A stretch of DNA of 64,000 bases from IMG/VR virus record IMGVR_UViG_3300026531_000001, positions 1 through 64,000 of that record. One strand, written 5' to 3'. Below are positions 41,597 to 48,171 of this stretch, in pieces (the first letter of the stretch is position 1; each line of letters begins with the position of its first letter). The notes beneath the pieces are model-generated. The model worked only from the letters and a program-made list of their open reading frames with translations. It did no database searches and was not told where the DNA came from. The stretch is from a virus. The translations under genes were made by a program, and so were the position numbers.

Positions 41597-41784
41597 ATCT
41601 GAGCCAATAGCTTTCTTACCTTCGCTTGCGCGGCAGGGGGGAGGGTTTGCATTTTTTTCTGAACTACTTGAACCGCCGCAAGGATGTCAAACGTGGTTAG
41701 CTCGTGTGTCAGATGGCCCTCAGTTGCGTTTATCAACTCCCGCGCCTCGCTAGTTTCGGCTATGTTTATATCTTTCACGTTCAT
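41593..41784 (-). CDS. small hypothetical protein
   Basis: A 63-residue helical protein (MNVKDINIAETSEARELINATEG...QKKMQTLPPAAQAKVRKLLAQI) whose stop overlaps the stop of the convergent RHH gene. A TACGAT -10 lies 6 nt before its ATG. Function unknown. Confidence 0.5.
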   Translation of the reverse strand: MNVKDINIAETSEARELINATEGHLTHELTTFDILAAVQVVQKKMQTLPPAAQAKVRKLLAQI

Positions 41785-41790
41785 GGCCTA

Positions 41791-41796
41791 ATCGTA
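41791..41796 (-). promoter_or_regulatory. leaderless promoter -10 element TACGAT
   Basis: On the minus strand TACGAT lies 6 nt before the ATG at 41784. No -35 at normal spacing is seen. Confidence 0.4.
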
Positions 41797-41823
41797 GCAC
41801 CCACTGCATGGGCAATGGGTGCT
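41797..41823. terminator. hairpin downstream of parA/RHH operon
   Basis: GCACCCA and TGGGTGC with partly paired inner bases, followed on the plus strand by TTTTGG. It may end the partition operon after reading through the small antisense gene. Confidence 0.4.
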
Positions 41824-41839
41824 TTTGGTGCACGAATAA

Positions 41840-41870
41840 TAACAGTCCCGTAACAGTCGTTTAGTAACAG
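41840..41870. repeat. three TAACAG direct repeats
   Basis: TAACAGTC at 41840 and 41851 and TAACAG at 41865, 245-275 bp beyond the RHH gene. Short direct repeats are what RHH partition proteins can bind, but three copies of six bases are weak evidence. Confidence 0.3.
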
Positions 41871-41953
41871 CCAGGGCACGGATCCGCCAAAACGTGCGAG
41901 AGCATGAGACCTAGAGCCAGTAGAAGGAGTACGGTTGCAGCTACTCGTTTCAT
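41861..41953 (-). CDS. 30-residue signal-peptide-like peptide
   Basis: A very short frame, MKRVAATVLLLLALGLMLSH then VLADPCPGCY and stop: a basic start, a hydrophobic core, and a C-P-G-C end. The ATG at 41953 lies exactly 6 nt after a TAGGGT -10 that overlaps the TAG stop of the upstream gene, the same context as many real genes in this window. It could be a membrane or exported peptide, or the remnant of a larger secreted protein. Confidence 0.5.
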   Translation of the reverse strand: MKRVAATVLLLLALGLMLSHVLADPCPGCY

Positions 41954-41959
41954 GGCTGT

Positions 41960-41965
41960 ACCCTA
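41960..41965 (-). promoter_or_regulatory. leaderless promoter -10 overlapping a stop codon
   Basis: On the minus strand TAGGGT (its TAG is the stop of the 478-residue gene) is followed by 6 nt and the ATG at 41953. Confidence 0.45.
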
Positions 41966-43399
41966 GACGCTCTTGTGGACAGAACGCAACACAGGGGCGC
42001 GGCCTTCGATCTCATCGAGGACACTAGACCACGCAGACGCCTGCCTGCGGTGCAATTCGCTGGCCCGGTGGTACATTGCCCGGGCCACCCGGTGCAGCGT
42101 TCCCAGGTTCACCACGCGCTCAGGGGAAAGCCCCTCACGCTCGAGGTAACGGCGGTAGCGAGACACTTGGGCATTGTATGCCTTCGGCAGGTCTTCTGTC
42201 GCCCCGCCGGCGGCCTCGAGGAGCATGCGGCGCGTTAGGTTGTCGGGCGCCTTGATTGTAGACCCGTTACGCACGACCTTGCCTTCGGTCAGAAGCGGCA
42301 ACGATGCAAAGGCACCGGCCAAATCGGGGTGCGCTTCGGGGTGAATGGATAACGCCCCAAGTGCGTCGGGCATATATACCGCCATCGCTCGCAAAACACC
42401 GGTAGCCGACACTAGTTCGCCCATGGCATCATTAGCGGTATATATCACCTGCAGCGGGTCATACGGCGTGAACGCATCGCCGCCCACGGCACCGAAGGCA
42501 ACGAGTGCGACCCCAGCCCAGAAGATGCGCTGGTCGGGGTAGGCCGGCGGTTTTTCGCCGATGTGCCGTACGGCCGCGCTGGGATGCCCACGGCGGATCA
42601 TCCCGTAGGCGCGCAACACACGGGCATAGTCGTGATAGGGGGGTGTTTCGATCAGCCCCGGCATAAACGACCGGTCAAGAAGCGCACGCGCTAGTCGTTC
42701 CTGGTGGCTGTCTCCCTCCGGGGGTTCGATTCCTTCGATACACGCTAGCGCACCAGCCAAGGCGCGGATCGGCGGGTCTTCGTTTGCGTCGCGATATGCG
42801 CGCTCATAATCCCCGCGACCGAGCCGCATCTCAACCAAGGTTCGTAACCCCCAGCTACGCAGTCGCGGGTGCTTGCTGCGCAACTCAGCCCATACCCTGG
42901 CCATGGCGTCGGGGTCAGGTGCTCCCATCAGACCCCGAATGCGCAGTTCGTCTGCTCGCAGCATCGGCATGCGCTGCGTGAGCCGCAGCACTCGAGCTAT
43001 ATACGACGCCACGAAGTAGTAACCAAGTGCCTCATAGAAGCGTTTAAGTTCAGTGGCCGCCAACCCGCGCGCCACGGCATCGTACATGGAGTCTTCGAGC
43101 TCGAGGGGGGTCAATACGTCTACCGGGGCCGGCTCAGACGCTAGCACGCGCTCATACGCCCCGACACCCACCCGGGCCAACCGCCGGAGCCCATAAGCCG
43201 GCGGCCCTTCGGCCGGATCGAGTTCGTGAAGGGCATCGTAAAAGCGCCCTTCGCGCATTAGCAATATGGCGCGGCGAGCACGCACGATTGAGTCGTTGTG
43301 GTCAAACCCGTCTAAGTCGCTCAGTTTGAGCGTGTACCCGATAGCGTCCCAGCGGGCAGGATCTTGCAAGTCGTCATAAGTTATCGCTGCTACTGCCAT
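41963..43399 (-). CDS. large helical protein, TPR-like, replication module
   Basis: A 478-residue protein made of helix pairs resembling degenerate tetratricopeptide repeats (SIVRARRAILLMREGRFYDALHELDPAEG, ATELKRFYEALGYYFVASYIARVLRL, RLGRGDYERAYRDANEDPPIRALAGALACIEG). No enzyme motif is seen. It overlaps the helicase-loader gene by 10 nt, so it is translated with the replication proteins and may be a scaffold for them. Confidence 0.55.
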   Translation of the reverse strand: MAVAAITYDDLQDPARWDAIGYTLKLSDLDGFDHNDSIVRARRAILLMREGRFYDALHELDPAEGPPAYGLRRLARVGVGAYERVLASEPAPVDVLTPLELEDSMYDAVARGLAATELKRFYEALGYYFVASYIARVLRLTQRMPMLRADELRIRGLMGAPDPDAMARVWAELRSKHPRLRSWGLRTLVEMRLGRGDYERAYRDANEDPPIRALAGALACIEGIEPPEGDSHQERLARALLDRSFMPGLIETPPYHDYARVLRAYGMIRRGHPSAAVRHIGEKPPAYPDQRIFWAGVALVAFGAVGGDAFTPYDPLQVIYTANDAMGELVSATGVLRAMAVYMPDALGALSIHPEAHPDLAGAFASLPLLTEGKVVRNGSTIKAPDNLTRRMLLEAAGGATEDLPKAYNAQVSRYRRYLEREGLSPERVVNLGTLHRVARAMYHRASELHRRQASAWSSVLDEIEGRAPVLRSVHKSV

Positions 43400-44175
43400 A
43401 CTGTGATCTCACGCTCCCTGAAGTTTTTACCATGTTTGAACGCCAAAACCACTACGGGCTTGAGACGATCCCATATCCGCCCCCCAAGGTACTGCTCGAG
43501 GGAGCCGCTGCGGGTGCTTTTTGCACCAACCGGCAAGTTGGTGGTGATGAGCGTGGGGCGCTGTGCCTGGTTGCGCGCCTCGAGCGCTAGGTAGAGCAGG
43601 CGCCGCTCGAGTTCCGCATTGCGCGTTTCGCCGGCCCCCACATCATCGAGGAGCAGCAGGTCAGGGGCGCTCATGAGCCGTATGGCCTCATTTTCGGAAA
43701 TGCCCTTCCCACCATTCCAGGTCGAGCGCACCTCAACCCCCAAACGACCAATATTGACCACGCGCGCCTCATAACCTGCGCGCACCGCCGCCTTTATCAA
43801 GAGCAGCGCGCTTTGCGTTTTTCCTGATCCGACGGGACCCGTGAACACAGCCGATTCGCCCCGCTGGATCAGATCGCCGACCTTTTCGGCTACCCGCCGT
43901 ATCTTCGGTAGCGGCGGCACCATTTCCAGGTCGTCCCACTCGATTTCTAAGTAACGTTCAGCGATGCCTGCATTCTGCAAACGGCGTTTGAGCATGGCCT
44001 CTGCCTTGCGCGCTTGGCAAATGGGGCAAACCACCCATTGGCCCTCTTCGTTCTCAATCATGCCGTCAGAACATACGTGGTCGCTCTCGGGCGGCTGTGT
44101 TTGTTGTACCGTTCGAGTTTTTAGCTCGGCCAGGAAGGGGTTGATCGTTTCCGCCGCGCGCTTCGCCTCACCCAT
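43390..44175 (-). CDS. DnaC-like helicase loader ATPase
   Basis: A 261-residue AAA+ protein. A Cys cluster near the N-terminus (C35, C50, C53) is followed by Walker A G113-PVGSGKT-120, Walker B LLLLDDVG, and the sensor-like PTLITTNLPVG, LEQYLGGRIWDRL. The start is ATG 44175 behind GAGGAGGAG; a longer frame upstream has no ribosome site. It loads the host replicative helicase at the phage origin, working with the initiator encoded just upstream. Confidence 0.85.
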   Translation of the reverse strand: MGEAKRAAETINPFLAELKTRTVQQTQPPESDHVCSDGMIENEEGQWVVCPICQARKAEAMLKRRLQNAGIAERYLEIEWDDLEMVPPLPKIRRVAEKVGDLIQRGESAVFTGPVGSGKTQSALLLIKAAVRAGYEARVVNIGRLGVEVRSTWNGGKGISENEAIRLMSAPDLLLLDDVGAGETRNAELERRLLYLALEARNQAQRPTLITTNLPVGAKSTRSGSLEQYLGGRIWDRLKPVVVLAFKHGKNFREREITVWQ

Positions 44176-44176
44176 G

Positions 44177-45223
44177 TCACTCCTCCTCGATGTAAACGCC
44201 CCGCATGTCCACATCTACGCCGTCGGAGGCGGCGGCAGGAGCCACGACCGCCCCCGATCGTCGAACCCGGCGGCCCGATTTCGGATCGTCACGAACGACG
44301 CTGATGATCCAGGAAAACGGGTGCTGCACGTCAGGCGCGAGCGCCAAACGCTCGACTGCGGTTTTTACCCTCTCGGCGCCGTCGTCATAGTCCGCAACGA
44401 CGCGCGAGAGCTGATCCAGCCAGTCATGCCATGCACGCGCCGAGCGCGCCTCGCGGCGGAGCGCCTTTAAGCCATCCCAGGCATCCGCTTCGAGCAGGGC
44501 GGCCAACATCTGAGCGCGAAGTTCTGGCGCGCCGCGCAGCGCATCATGGAGTACGCGGTCGGCCATCGCCTCCGGGCGCGCGAAGGCGGCGCGGAACGTT
44601 TGAATCGCCGCCAAGGGTTCGCGCGCGCTCCCGTGGTGGGAACCCTGCGCCCCTGGGTCGGGTTGAGCGGGCGTGTCCCTCGATGTTTCATGAGCTGGAT
44701 GAGTGGAGGTAACATCTTCTTCTTCTTCTTCCTTTGTCTTTTTCTCTAGGTCTTTTTCTATTTGTTTTTTTCGGCCGGGATTTTGGGCCTGTTTTTCCCG
44801 TCCAGCACGCGCGCTGTCATGCGCACCATAGGTCTCTCTCTGAGACCCATTAGGTCTCTCTCTGAGACCTATGGGGTCTCTGTGTGATACGTATCCCCCT
44901 GATACGTCTCTCTCTGAGACCTGTTTCACGGTTGGAGTTTGGAGGATTTGATAGACGTTCCGCTTCCCGTCGCGCCAACGGGACACATAGCCGTGCTCTT
45001 CAAGTTGCTTCAGGGCGCGGAACACGGCCGCTCGGCTGATGCCCGTCAAGCGCTCAATGGTTTCGATTTTCGGCCATGCCTGGCGGTCTCGATCCGAGAA
45101 CCGGAGCAGGACGATGTATACCACCGCAGCATGCGGGCCCATTTGCGCCAGGTGGCCATGGTCTACGAAGTCGTTGGGGGCCCACCAAAACCCGCGTGTC
45201 CTGCCATCCTCAAGCCGATCCAT
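44177..45223 (-). CDS. replication initiator protein (lambda O-like) with internal origin
   Basis: A 348-residue protein. Residues 8-100 are a winged-helix domain (FWWAPNDFVDHGHLAQMGPHAAVVYIVLLRFSDRD..WPKIETIERLTGISRAAVFRALKQLEEHGYVSRWRDGKRNVYQI), as in phage and plasmid replication initiators. The middle is a low-complexity linker (repeats at the DNA level; KKQIEKDLEKKTKEEEEEDV). The C-terminal part (about 190-330) is helical and probably contacts the loader. The start at ATG 45223 follows the upstream stop (TGACATG). The gene order initiator-loader and an iteron array inside the gene match lambda O/P. Confidence 0.75.
   Translation of the reverse strand: MDRLEDGRTRGFWWAPNDFVDHGHLAQMGPHAAVVYIVLLRFSDRDRQAWPKIETIERLTGISRAAVFRALKQLEEHGYVSRWRDGKRNVYQILQTPTVKQVSERDVSGGYVSHRDPIGLRERPNGSQRETYGAHDSARAGREKQAQNPGRKKQIEKDLEKKTKEEEEEDVTSTHPAHETSRDTPAQPDPGAQGSHHGSAREPLAAIQTFRAAFARPEAMADRVLHDALRGAPELRAQMLAALLEADAWDGLKALRREARSARAWHDWLDQLSRVVADYDDGAERVKTAVERLALAPDVQHPFSWIISVVRDDPKSGRRVRRSGAVVAPAAASDGVDVDMRGVYIEEE
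44711..44771. other. AT/pyrimidine-rich tract, candidate DNA unwinding element
   Basis: Within the initiator gene, about 60 bp of nearly pure pyrimidine (plus strand CTTCTTCTTCTTCCTTTG... TTTGTTTTTTT), by far the most T-rich stretch of the region. It lies about 60 bp beside the iterons. In lambda an AT-rich tract flanks the O-binding iterons in the same way. Confidence 0.55.
44831..44921. repeat. iterons of the candidate replication origin
   Basis: The 17-bp imperfect palindrome GGTCTCTCTCTGAGACC occurs at 44831-44847 and 44853-44869, a degenerate copy begins at 44875 (GGTCTCTGTGTGATAC), and a further copy lies at 44905-44921 (CGTCTCTCTCTGAGACC). Start-to-start distances are 22, 22 and 30 bp. 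As 22 is not a multiple of 3, the copies are read in different frames of the initiator gene, so conservation is at the DNA level. Confidence 0.75.
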
Positions 45224-45224
45224 G

Positions 45225-45668
45225 TCACGCCCCCAGTTCGTCCCACCGCAAGCGGCCGTTGGCAACGAGCTCAGCCGCGTCAACGAGGGCCCAGATTTCC
45301 GCCGAGGACAGCGCGCGAATGCCATCCGCTGGAACGGAAATATCCCCGCGCTCAGCAGCTTCGATGAGGATGTGCGGCGCGACTGCTAGGGCCTCAGGGA
45401 GATCGAGGATTGGGTTAGCGACGAGGACGCGCCCCATTTGTTCGAGCGCGTCCTGCGAAAAACGGCCGACCAGCTCGCGGCGACCGGTTTCGAGGAGGGC
45501 GTAGTAGCGCCCGAGGTCGCGCCGCGCAACGGCCGAATAGCCGCTATCGGCGGTCGTTCGCAGTTCGATGTCGGGGCCAGGCCGCACGCTGGTGATGCGC
45601 ACAGCGGCCGTCGGGACGCGCCTAGCTGGAGCGGTTGTATCTTTCGGTGATTTGTGCGTCGTCTCCAT
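45225..45668 (-). CDS. hypothetical protein, first gene of the replication operon
   Basis: A 147-residue protein related to the product of 35128-35589 through the core VARRDLGRYYALLETGRRELVGRFSQDALE and the end AEIWALVDAAELVANGRLRWDELG. It precedes the initiator gene with its TGA one base before the initiator ATG. Function unknown; the duplicate copy is in the divergent early region. Confidence 0.6.
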   Translation of the reverse strand: METTHKSPKDTTAPARRVPTAAVRITSVRPGPDIELRTTADSGYSAVARRDLGRYYALLETGRRELVGRFSQDALEQMGRVLVANPILDLPEALAVAPHILIEAAERGDISVPADGIRALSSAEIWALVDAAELVANGRLRWDELGA

Positions 45669-45707
45669 TTCGAGACCAGTCTATGCACATGCCTAGGCGT
45701 CTGTCAA
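45661..45707 (-). promoter_or_regulatory. replication-operon promoter with GTCTC inverted repeat
   Basis: On the minus strand: perfect -35 TTGACA (45702-45707), 18 nt, -10 TAGACT (45678-45683), 9 nt, ATG. An inverted repeat GTCTC-N6-GAGAC lies at 45662-45677 over the start codon, with the same half-sites as the iterons, which suggests autoregulation by the initiator. Confidence 0.75.
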
Positions 45708-45722
45708 CCCCGCGTCAAATGC

Positions 45723-45751
45723 TTGCAATCCAGAGTAGTGGACGGTAGATT
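45723..45751 (+). promoter_or_regulatory. promoter for the gene at 45767
   Basis: TTGCAA (45723-45728), 17 nt, TAGATT (45746-45751), then GAAGGAGGGGG and the ATG at 45767. Divergent from the replication-operon promoter. Confidence 0.6.
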
Positions 45752-45766
45752 GAAGGAGGGGGTCGA

Positions 45767-46177
45767 ATGGACAGACAAACAAGCAGCCAAGCAAGCAAGA
45801 TTGGCCCGTACCCGAGACTGCGCGGAGGGCGGCAGCTATTTACGCGCGACGGGGAAACGCTTCTTGTCGAAGACGATCTGCCGCGGGCGCTCTATGTTGT
45901 TTCTGTTGGTGCGGACGGGGAAAATGCACGTATTCTCTCAGGGCCCTTTAGCGAAGAGCGGCGTGCCATTTACCGCGCGCTACTTGATGAGAGCTTTCTT
46001 GGCATTAGCGGAGTGGCCATTCTCGACCTGCGTGAACACGATGCGGAAGGGAACCCGATAGACTGGGTGGATCCAGAACAGGAGGCTAGGCGGCGTGCAA
46101 TAGAGCGCGACCTTGATCGGGGCTCATGGGCGGAGGGCGACTATTGGCAACTAGTCGAAGCGGGGGAGATAGCATAA
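45767..46177 (+). CDS. hypothetical acidic protein
   Basis: A 136-residue protein with a strong ribosome site (GGAGGGGG). The middle is beta-like (LYVVSVGADGENARILSGPFSEERRAIYRALL), the end helical and acidic (DPEQEARRRAIERDLDRGSWAEGDYWQLVEAGEIA). No family is recognised. It stands alone between the replication promoter and the tRNA cluster. Confidence 0.55.
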   Translation: MDRQTSSQASKIGPYPRLRGGRQLFTRDGETLLVEDDLPRALYVVSVGADGENARILSGPFSEERRAIYRALLDESFLGISGVAILDLREHDAEGNPIDWVDPEQEARRRAIERDLDRGSWAEGDYWQLVEAGEIA

Positions 46178-46268
46178 TCTGATAATCCCTCTTATCGTCA
46201 GACGGCACCACTAGATACGTTGAATGCAATAAAGCCCCGGTGCAATAGGCGCGACAGGGGACACAGAG

Positions 46269-46300
46269 GAAGCAGGGCCTGAAATACCCGGCCCTGCTTC
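46269..46300. terminator. terminator hairpin of the tRNA cluster
   Basis: GAAGCAGGGCC, 10-nt loop, GGCCCTGCTTC: a perfect 11-bp stem starting 4 nt after the initiator tRNA CCA on the minus strand. It can also end transcription from 45767 on the plus strand (GTTTT follows). The 90 nt between 46178 and 46268 show no gene. Confidence 0.7.
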
Positions 46301-46304
46301 GTTT

Positions 46305-46379
46305 TGGTAGCGGGAGCGGGAATCGAACCCGCGACCTCCAGGGTATGGGCCTGGCGAGCTACCGCTGCTCCATCCCGCA
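46305..46379 (-). tRNA. initiator-type tRNA-Met (CAT)
   Basis: A 75-nt cloverleaf with encoded CCA. Hallmarks of initiator tRNA: position 1 (T) does not pair with 72 (T) while 2-7 pair perfectly, and the D stem is GAGC/GCTC (A11:T24), the reverse of elongator tRNAs. The anticodon stem CCAGG/CCTGG has two G:C pairs next to the loop instead of the usual three. The loop CCCATAC gives anticodon CAT but has C at position 33 where T is nearly universal. The T arm is GCGGG-TTCGATT-CCCGC. Confidence 0.85.
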
Positions 46380-46383
46380 GCAT

Positions 46384-46473
46384 TGGCGGTGGGGGCAGGA
46401 TTTGAACCTGCGGCGCCCCAGAGGGCGCGCCCGGTTAGCAACCGGGTGCCTTAAGCCGCTCAGCCACCCCACC
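46384..46473 (-). tRNA. tRNA-Ser (GCT)
   Basis: A 90-nt class II tRNA: acceptor GGTGGGG/CCCCACC, discriminator G, CCA encoded, anticodon stem CCCGG-TTGCTAA-CCGGG giving GCT, and a long variable arm (GCGCCC-TCT-GGGGCGC), as expected for serine. It reads AGC/AGT codons. The gap to the initiator tRNA is only 4 nt. Confidence 0.9.
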
Positions 46474-46486
46474 GGAGCCCCGTTCA

Positions 46487-46560
46487 CCCCTACGCCTAGC
46501 CACCTGGGGGGGGGTGGACAAGGCGGCAAGCCGGCATACACCGACGGTTCGGCGTAGGGG
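46487..46560. repeat. inverted repeat between two tRNA genes
   Basis: CCCCTACGCC (46487-46496) and GGCGTAGGGG (46551-46560) are exact complements flanking about 54 nt that contain a run of nine or more G and a further CCGAC/GTCGG-type pairing. It may be a processing structure for the tRNA precursor. No gene is seen. Confidence 0.45.
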
Positions 46561-46568
46561 GTAGGGGT

Positions 46569-46644
46569 TGGTGGACGCGACAGGATTTGAACCTGCAACC
46601 TGCCGGGTGCAAACCGGCCGCTCTCCCGTTAGAGCTACGCGCCC
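46569..46644 (-). tRNA. tRNA-Ala (TGC)
   Basis: A 76-nt tRNA: acceptor GGGCGCG with CGCGTCC, including the G3:T70 pair that is the alanine identity element. The anticodon stem GCCGG-TTTGCAC-CCGGC gives TGC. The T arm is GCAGG-TTCAAAT-CCTGT, and CCA is encoded. Confidence 0.9.
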
Positions 46645-46646
46645 AT

Positions 46647-46732
46647 TGGCGGAGGGGGCAGGACTCGAACCTGCAACGGCTACGCCGCCCCGATTTTCGA
46701 GACCGGTTGCCGCACCTACTGGCGACCCCTCC
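46647..46732 (-). tRNA. tRNA-Ser (CGA)
   Basis: An 86-nt class II tRNA: acceptor GGAGGGG/CCCCTCC, discriminator G, CCA encoded. The anticodon stem CCGGT/ATCGG with loop CTCGAAA gives CGA. A variable arm (CGGC-GTA-GCCG) confirms serine. It is the first gene of the leftward tRNA cluster; the region 46733-46913 upstream holds no clear gene or strong promoter. Confidence 0.88.
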
Positions 46733-46913
46733 AAGAGCATCCGAGGGCACCCACCTGCCGACCCGGATAAGGGCGGGGCCCCATGCGTCTGCGCGCTGCC
46801 CCGCTTCCCACAAGCGGCGGTCGTGCTCCCACAACCCAAACCGCAGTCTTTAGGGTAGCGACCAGTGCCGTAGGGTGGCCAACCCCATGGAGCTGAAAAC
46901 GAGACAGACAACC

Positions 46914-46957
46914 TTGACAGATTGAATGCTTGGTCAATAGTCTATAATCATGGACAG
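46914..46957 (+). promoter_or_regulatory. promoter with phage operator, leaderless start
   Basis: Perfect -35 TTGACA (46914-46919), 18 nt, -10 TAGTCT (46938-46943), 6 nt, ATG 46950. A TATAAT (46943-46948) overlaps. The inverted half-sites TAGTCT-N8-GGACAG (46938-46957) belong to the operator family, here covering the start codon. Confidence 0.7.
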
Positions 46958-47456
46958 ATTAACAAACAGCCTGCGTTTGCTGGCCACGATCGTTTTGGTC
47001 GTTCTTGCAGTGGCGCTCATCCAGTTCATGACTGCGCTAATCGCGCTGGCTCCCCACCGCTCGAGCGACGGACCGGGCACCATCGCCGCCCCCGGTGAGG
47101 TCTGGGTACTGCAGCCGGCACCGAAGAGGGAAACGGCACCTCAACGTATACGGGTACAGCGAGTTAGCTTCTACCAGGCGGTGCCGAGCCAGACGGATGG
47201 CGACCCGGAGTTTTCCGCGTGTGGCCGGACCCGCCAGCCGTGGACGCAGGTCGCGGTGAGCCGCGACCTGTTCGCTGAGCTCGGGTGCGGAACGCGGGTG
47301 CGGTTGATCCTCGACGACGGCCGGGTGATCGATGCGGTGGTGTGGGATACCATGGCACCCCGCTGGCGGGAGACCGTAGATGTGCTCGTCGCTCCCCATG
47401 AGCCCGCCATGGCCTACGGCGTGCGCGCTGGGGTGCTGGAGGTGGCGCGGCAGTGA
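46950..47456 (+). CDS. membrane-anchored 3D-domain (RlpA-like) protein
   Basis: A 168-residue protein with one N-terminal membrane segment (residues 8-34). The C-terminal part (about 68-165) matches the 3D/double-psi beta-barrel pattern of cell-wall-active proteins: RVSFYQAVPSQTDGDPEFSACGRTRQPWTQVAVSRDLFAELGCGTRVRL...VVWDTMAPRWRETVDVLV, with Asp residues in TDGDP, WDTM and VDVLV. It may trim or bind peptidoglycan. It starts leaderlessly under an operator-type promoter, apart from the lysis genes. Confidence 0.75.
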   Translation: MDRLTNSLRLLATIVLVVLAVALIQFMTALIALAPHRSSDGPGTIAAPGEVWVLQPAPKRETAPQRIRVQRVSFYQAVPSQTDGDPEFSACGRTRQPWTQVAVSRDLFAELGCGTRVRLILDDGRVIDAVVWDTMAPRWRETVDVLVAPHEPAMAYGVRAGVLEVARQ

Positions 47457-48046
47457 TCGCTATTCCCGTGACCGTTCAGGGCCGCCTACGCCACCTTGCG
47501 ACTGGGCGGGATGGAGGACACCGGTACGCGGTAGGCCCATTTGAGCTGCGTTCGCGGACGCGCCTACAACGAGGTGTGCCAGTAATCGCCACACCGTTTT
47601 ACGGCCCCGATGGGCTACTGGCAGGTATGGACCTTTATCCGCACGATGGGGAGGCTGAGGCCGTGCTCGAGGTGCACAACTCCGGTCTATACACCTTGCC
47701 GCTGAACCGCGTTGCCCAGGTCGTAGCCGTGCGCGACCGCCACACGCTTGTGGTGCACGCTCCGTACCCTGAGCGGACCGTTGTGGTACCACCCACATCA
47801 GTGACGCGACATGCCATAGTGCGCTACCGCCAACGGGTATTGGGTACTCGCGGCACGCTATCCGCCGCCGAAGAGGAGCTGCGCCGCGTCATGACAAATG
47901 CCACGCTTGCACCACCTGCGCTAGCGCAGCAAATGCACCTCAAGCCGCCAGCGGAAAGTCTATGGGTGGCGAACAACGGCTCAGCAAAAATAGGCCTATT
48001 CGTGGACGGAGTAGGCAACGTCGTCACGATCGTTCATCTGCGATAG
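47453..48046 (+). CDS. hypothetical protein
   Basis: A 197-residue protein starting in an overlap with the 3D-domain gene. The first half is beta-rich (VTVQGRLRHLATGRDGGHRYAVGPFELRSRTRL...YTLPLNRVAQVVAVRDRHTLVV); the second has TRHAIVRYRQRVLGTRGTLSAAEEELRRVM and ends IGLFVDGVGNVVTIVHL. No family is recognised with confidence. Confidence 0.55.
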   Translation: MIAIPVTVQGRLRHLATGRDGGHRYAVGPFELRSRTRLQRGVPVIATPFYGPDGLLAGMDLYPHDGEAEAVLEVHNSGLYTLPLNRVAQVVAVRDRHTLVVHAPYPERTVVVPPTSVTRHAIVRYRQRVLGTRGTLSAAEEELRRVMTNATLAPPALAQQMHLKPPAESLWVANNGSAKIGLFVDGVGNVVTIVHLR

Positions 48047-48056
48047 CAAGAACCGG

Positions 48057-48062
48057 TATACT
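48057..48062 (+). promoter_or_regulatory. candidate -10 element TATACT upstream of a terminator
   Basis: TATACT with a weak -35 TTCATC (48033-48038), 18 nt apart, directly ahead of the terminator at 48076-48130. It could drive a short RNA of about 60 nt. Confidence 0.3.
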
Positions 48063-48075
48063 GAGATCAAGAAAA

Positions 48076-48130
48076 CCCCTTCTGCTAGGAAAGCCGTCGC
48101 GCTTGACCAGCTCAGAAGGGGGAGTTTTTT
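48076..48130 (+). terminator. rho-independent terminator before the portal gene
   Basis: CCCCTTCTG (48076-48084) and CAGAAGGGG (48113-48121) with a 28-nt loop, followed by GAGTTTTTT. It separates the 3D-domain operon from the head operon. Confidence 0.75.
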
Positions 48131-48171
48131 GCAGCGACGTATCCGATTATCAGACCGACGGCACCGAGACG

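Noticed and set aside
44831-44921. CRISPR array
   Set aside because: The repeats are 17-bp palindromes with 5-bp gaps inside a coding sequence, with no unique spacers or cas genes; they fit iterons.
46198-46911. Several overlapping frames on both strands
   Set aside because: They lie across four tRNA genes and their spacers; the clover-leaf structures explain the sequence.
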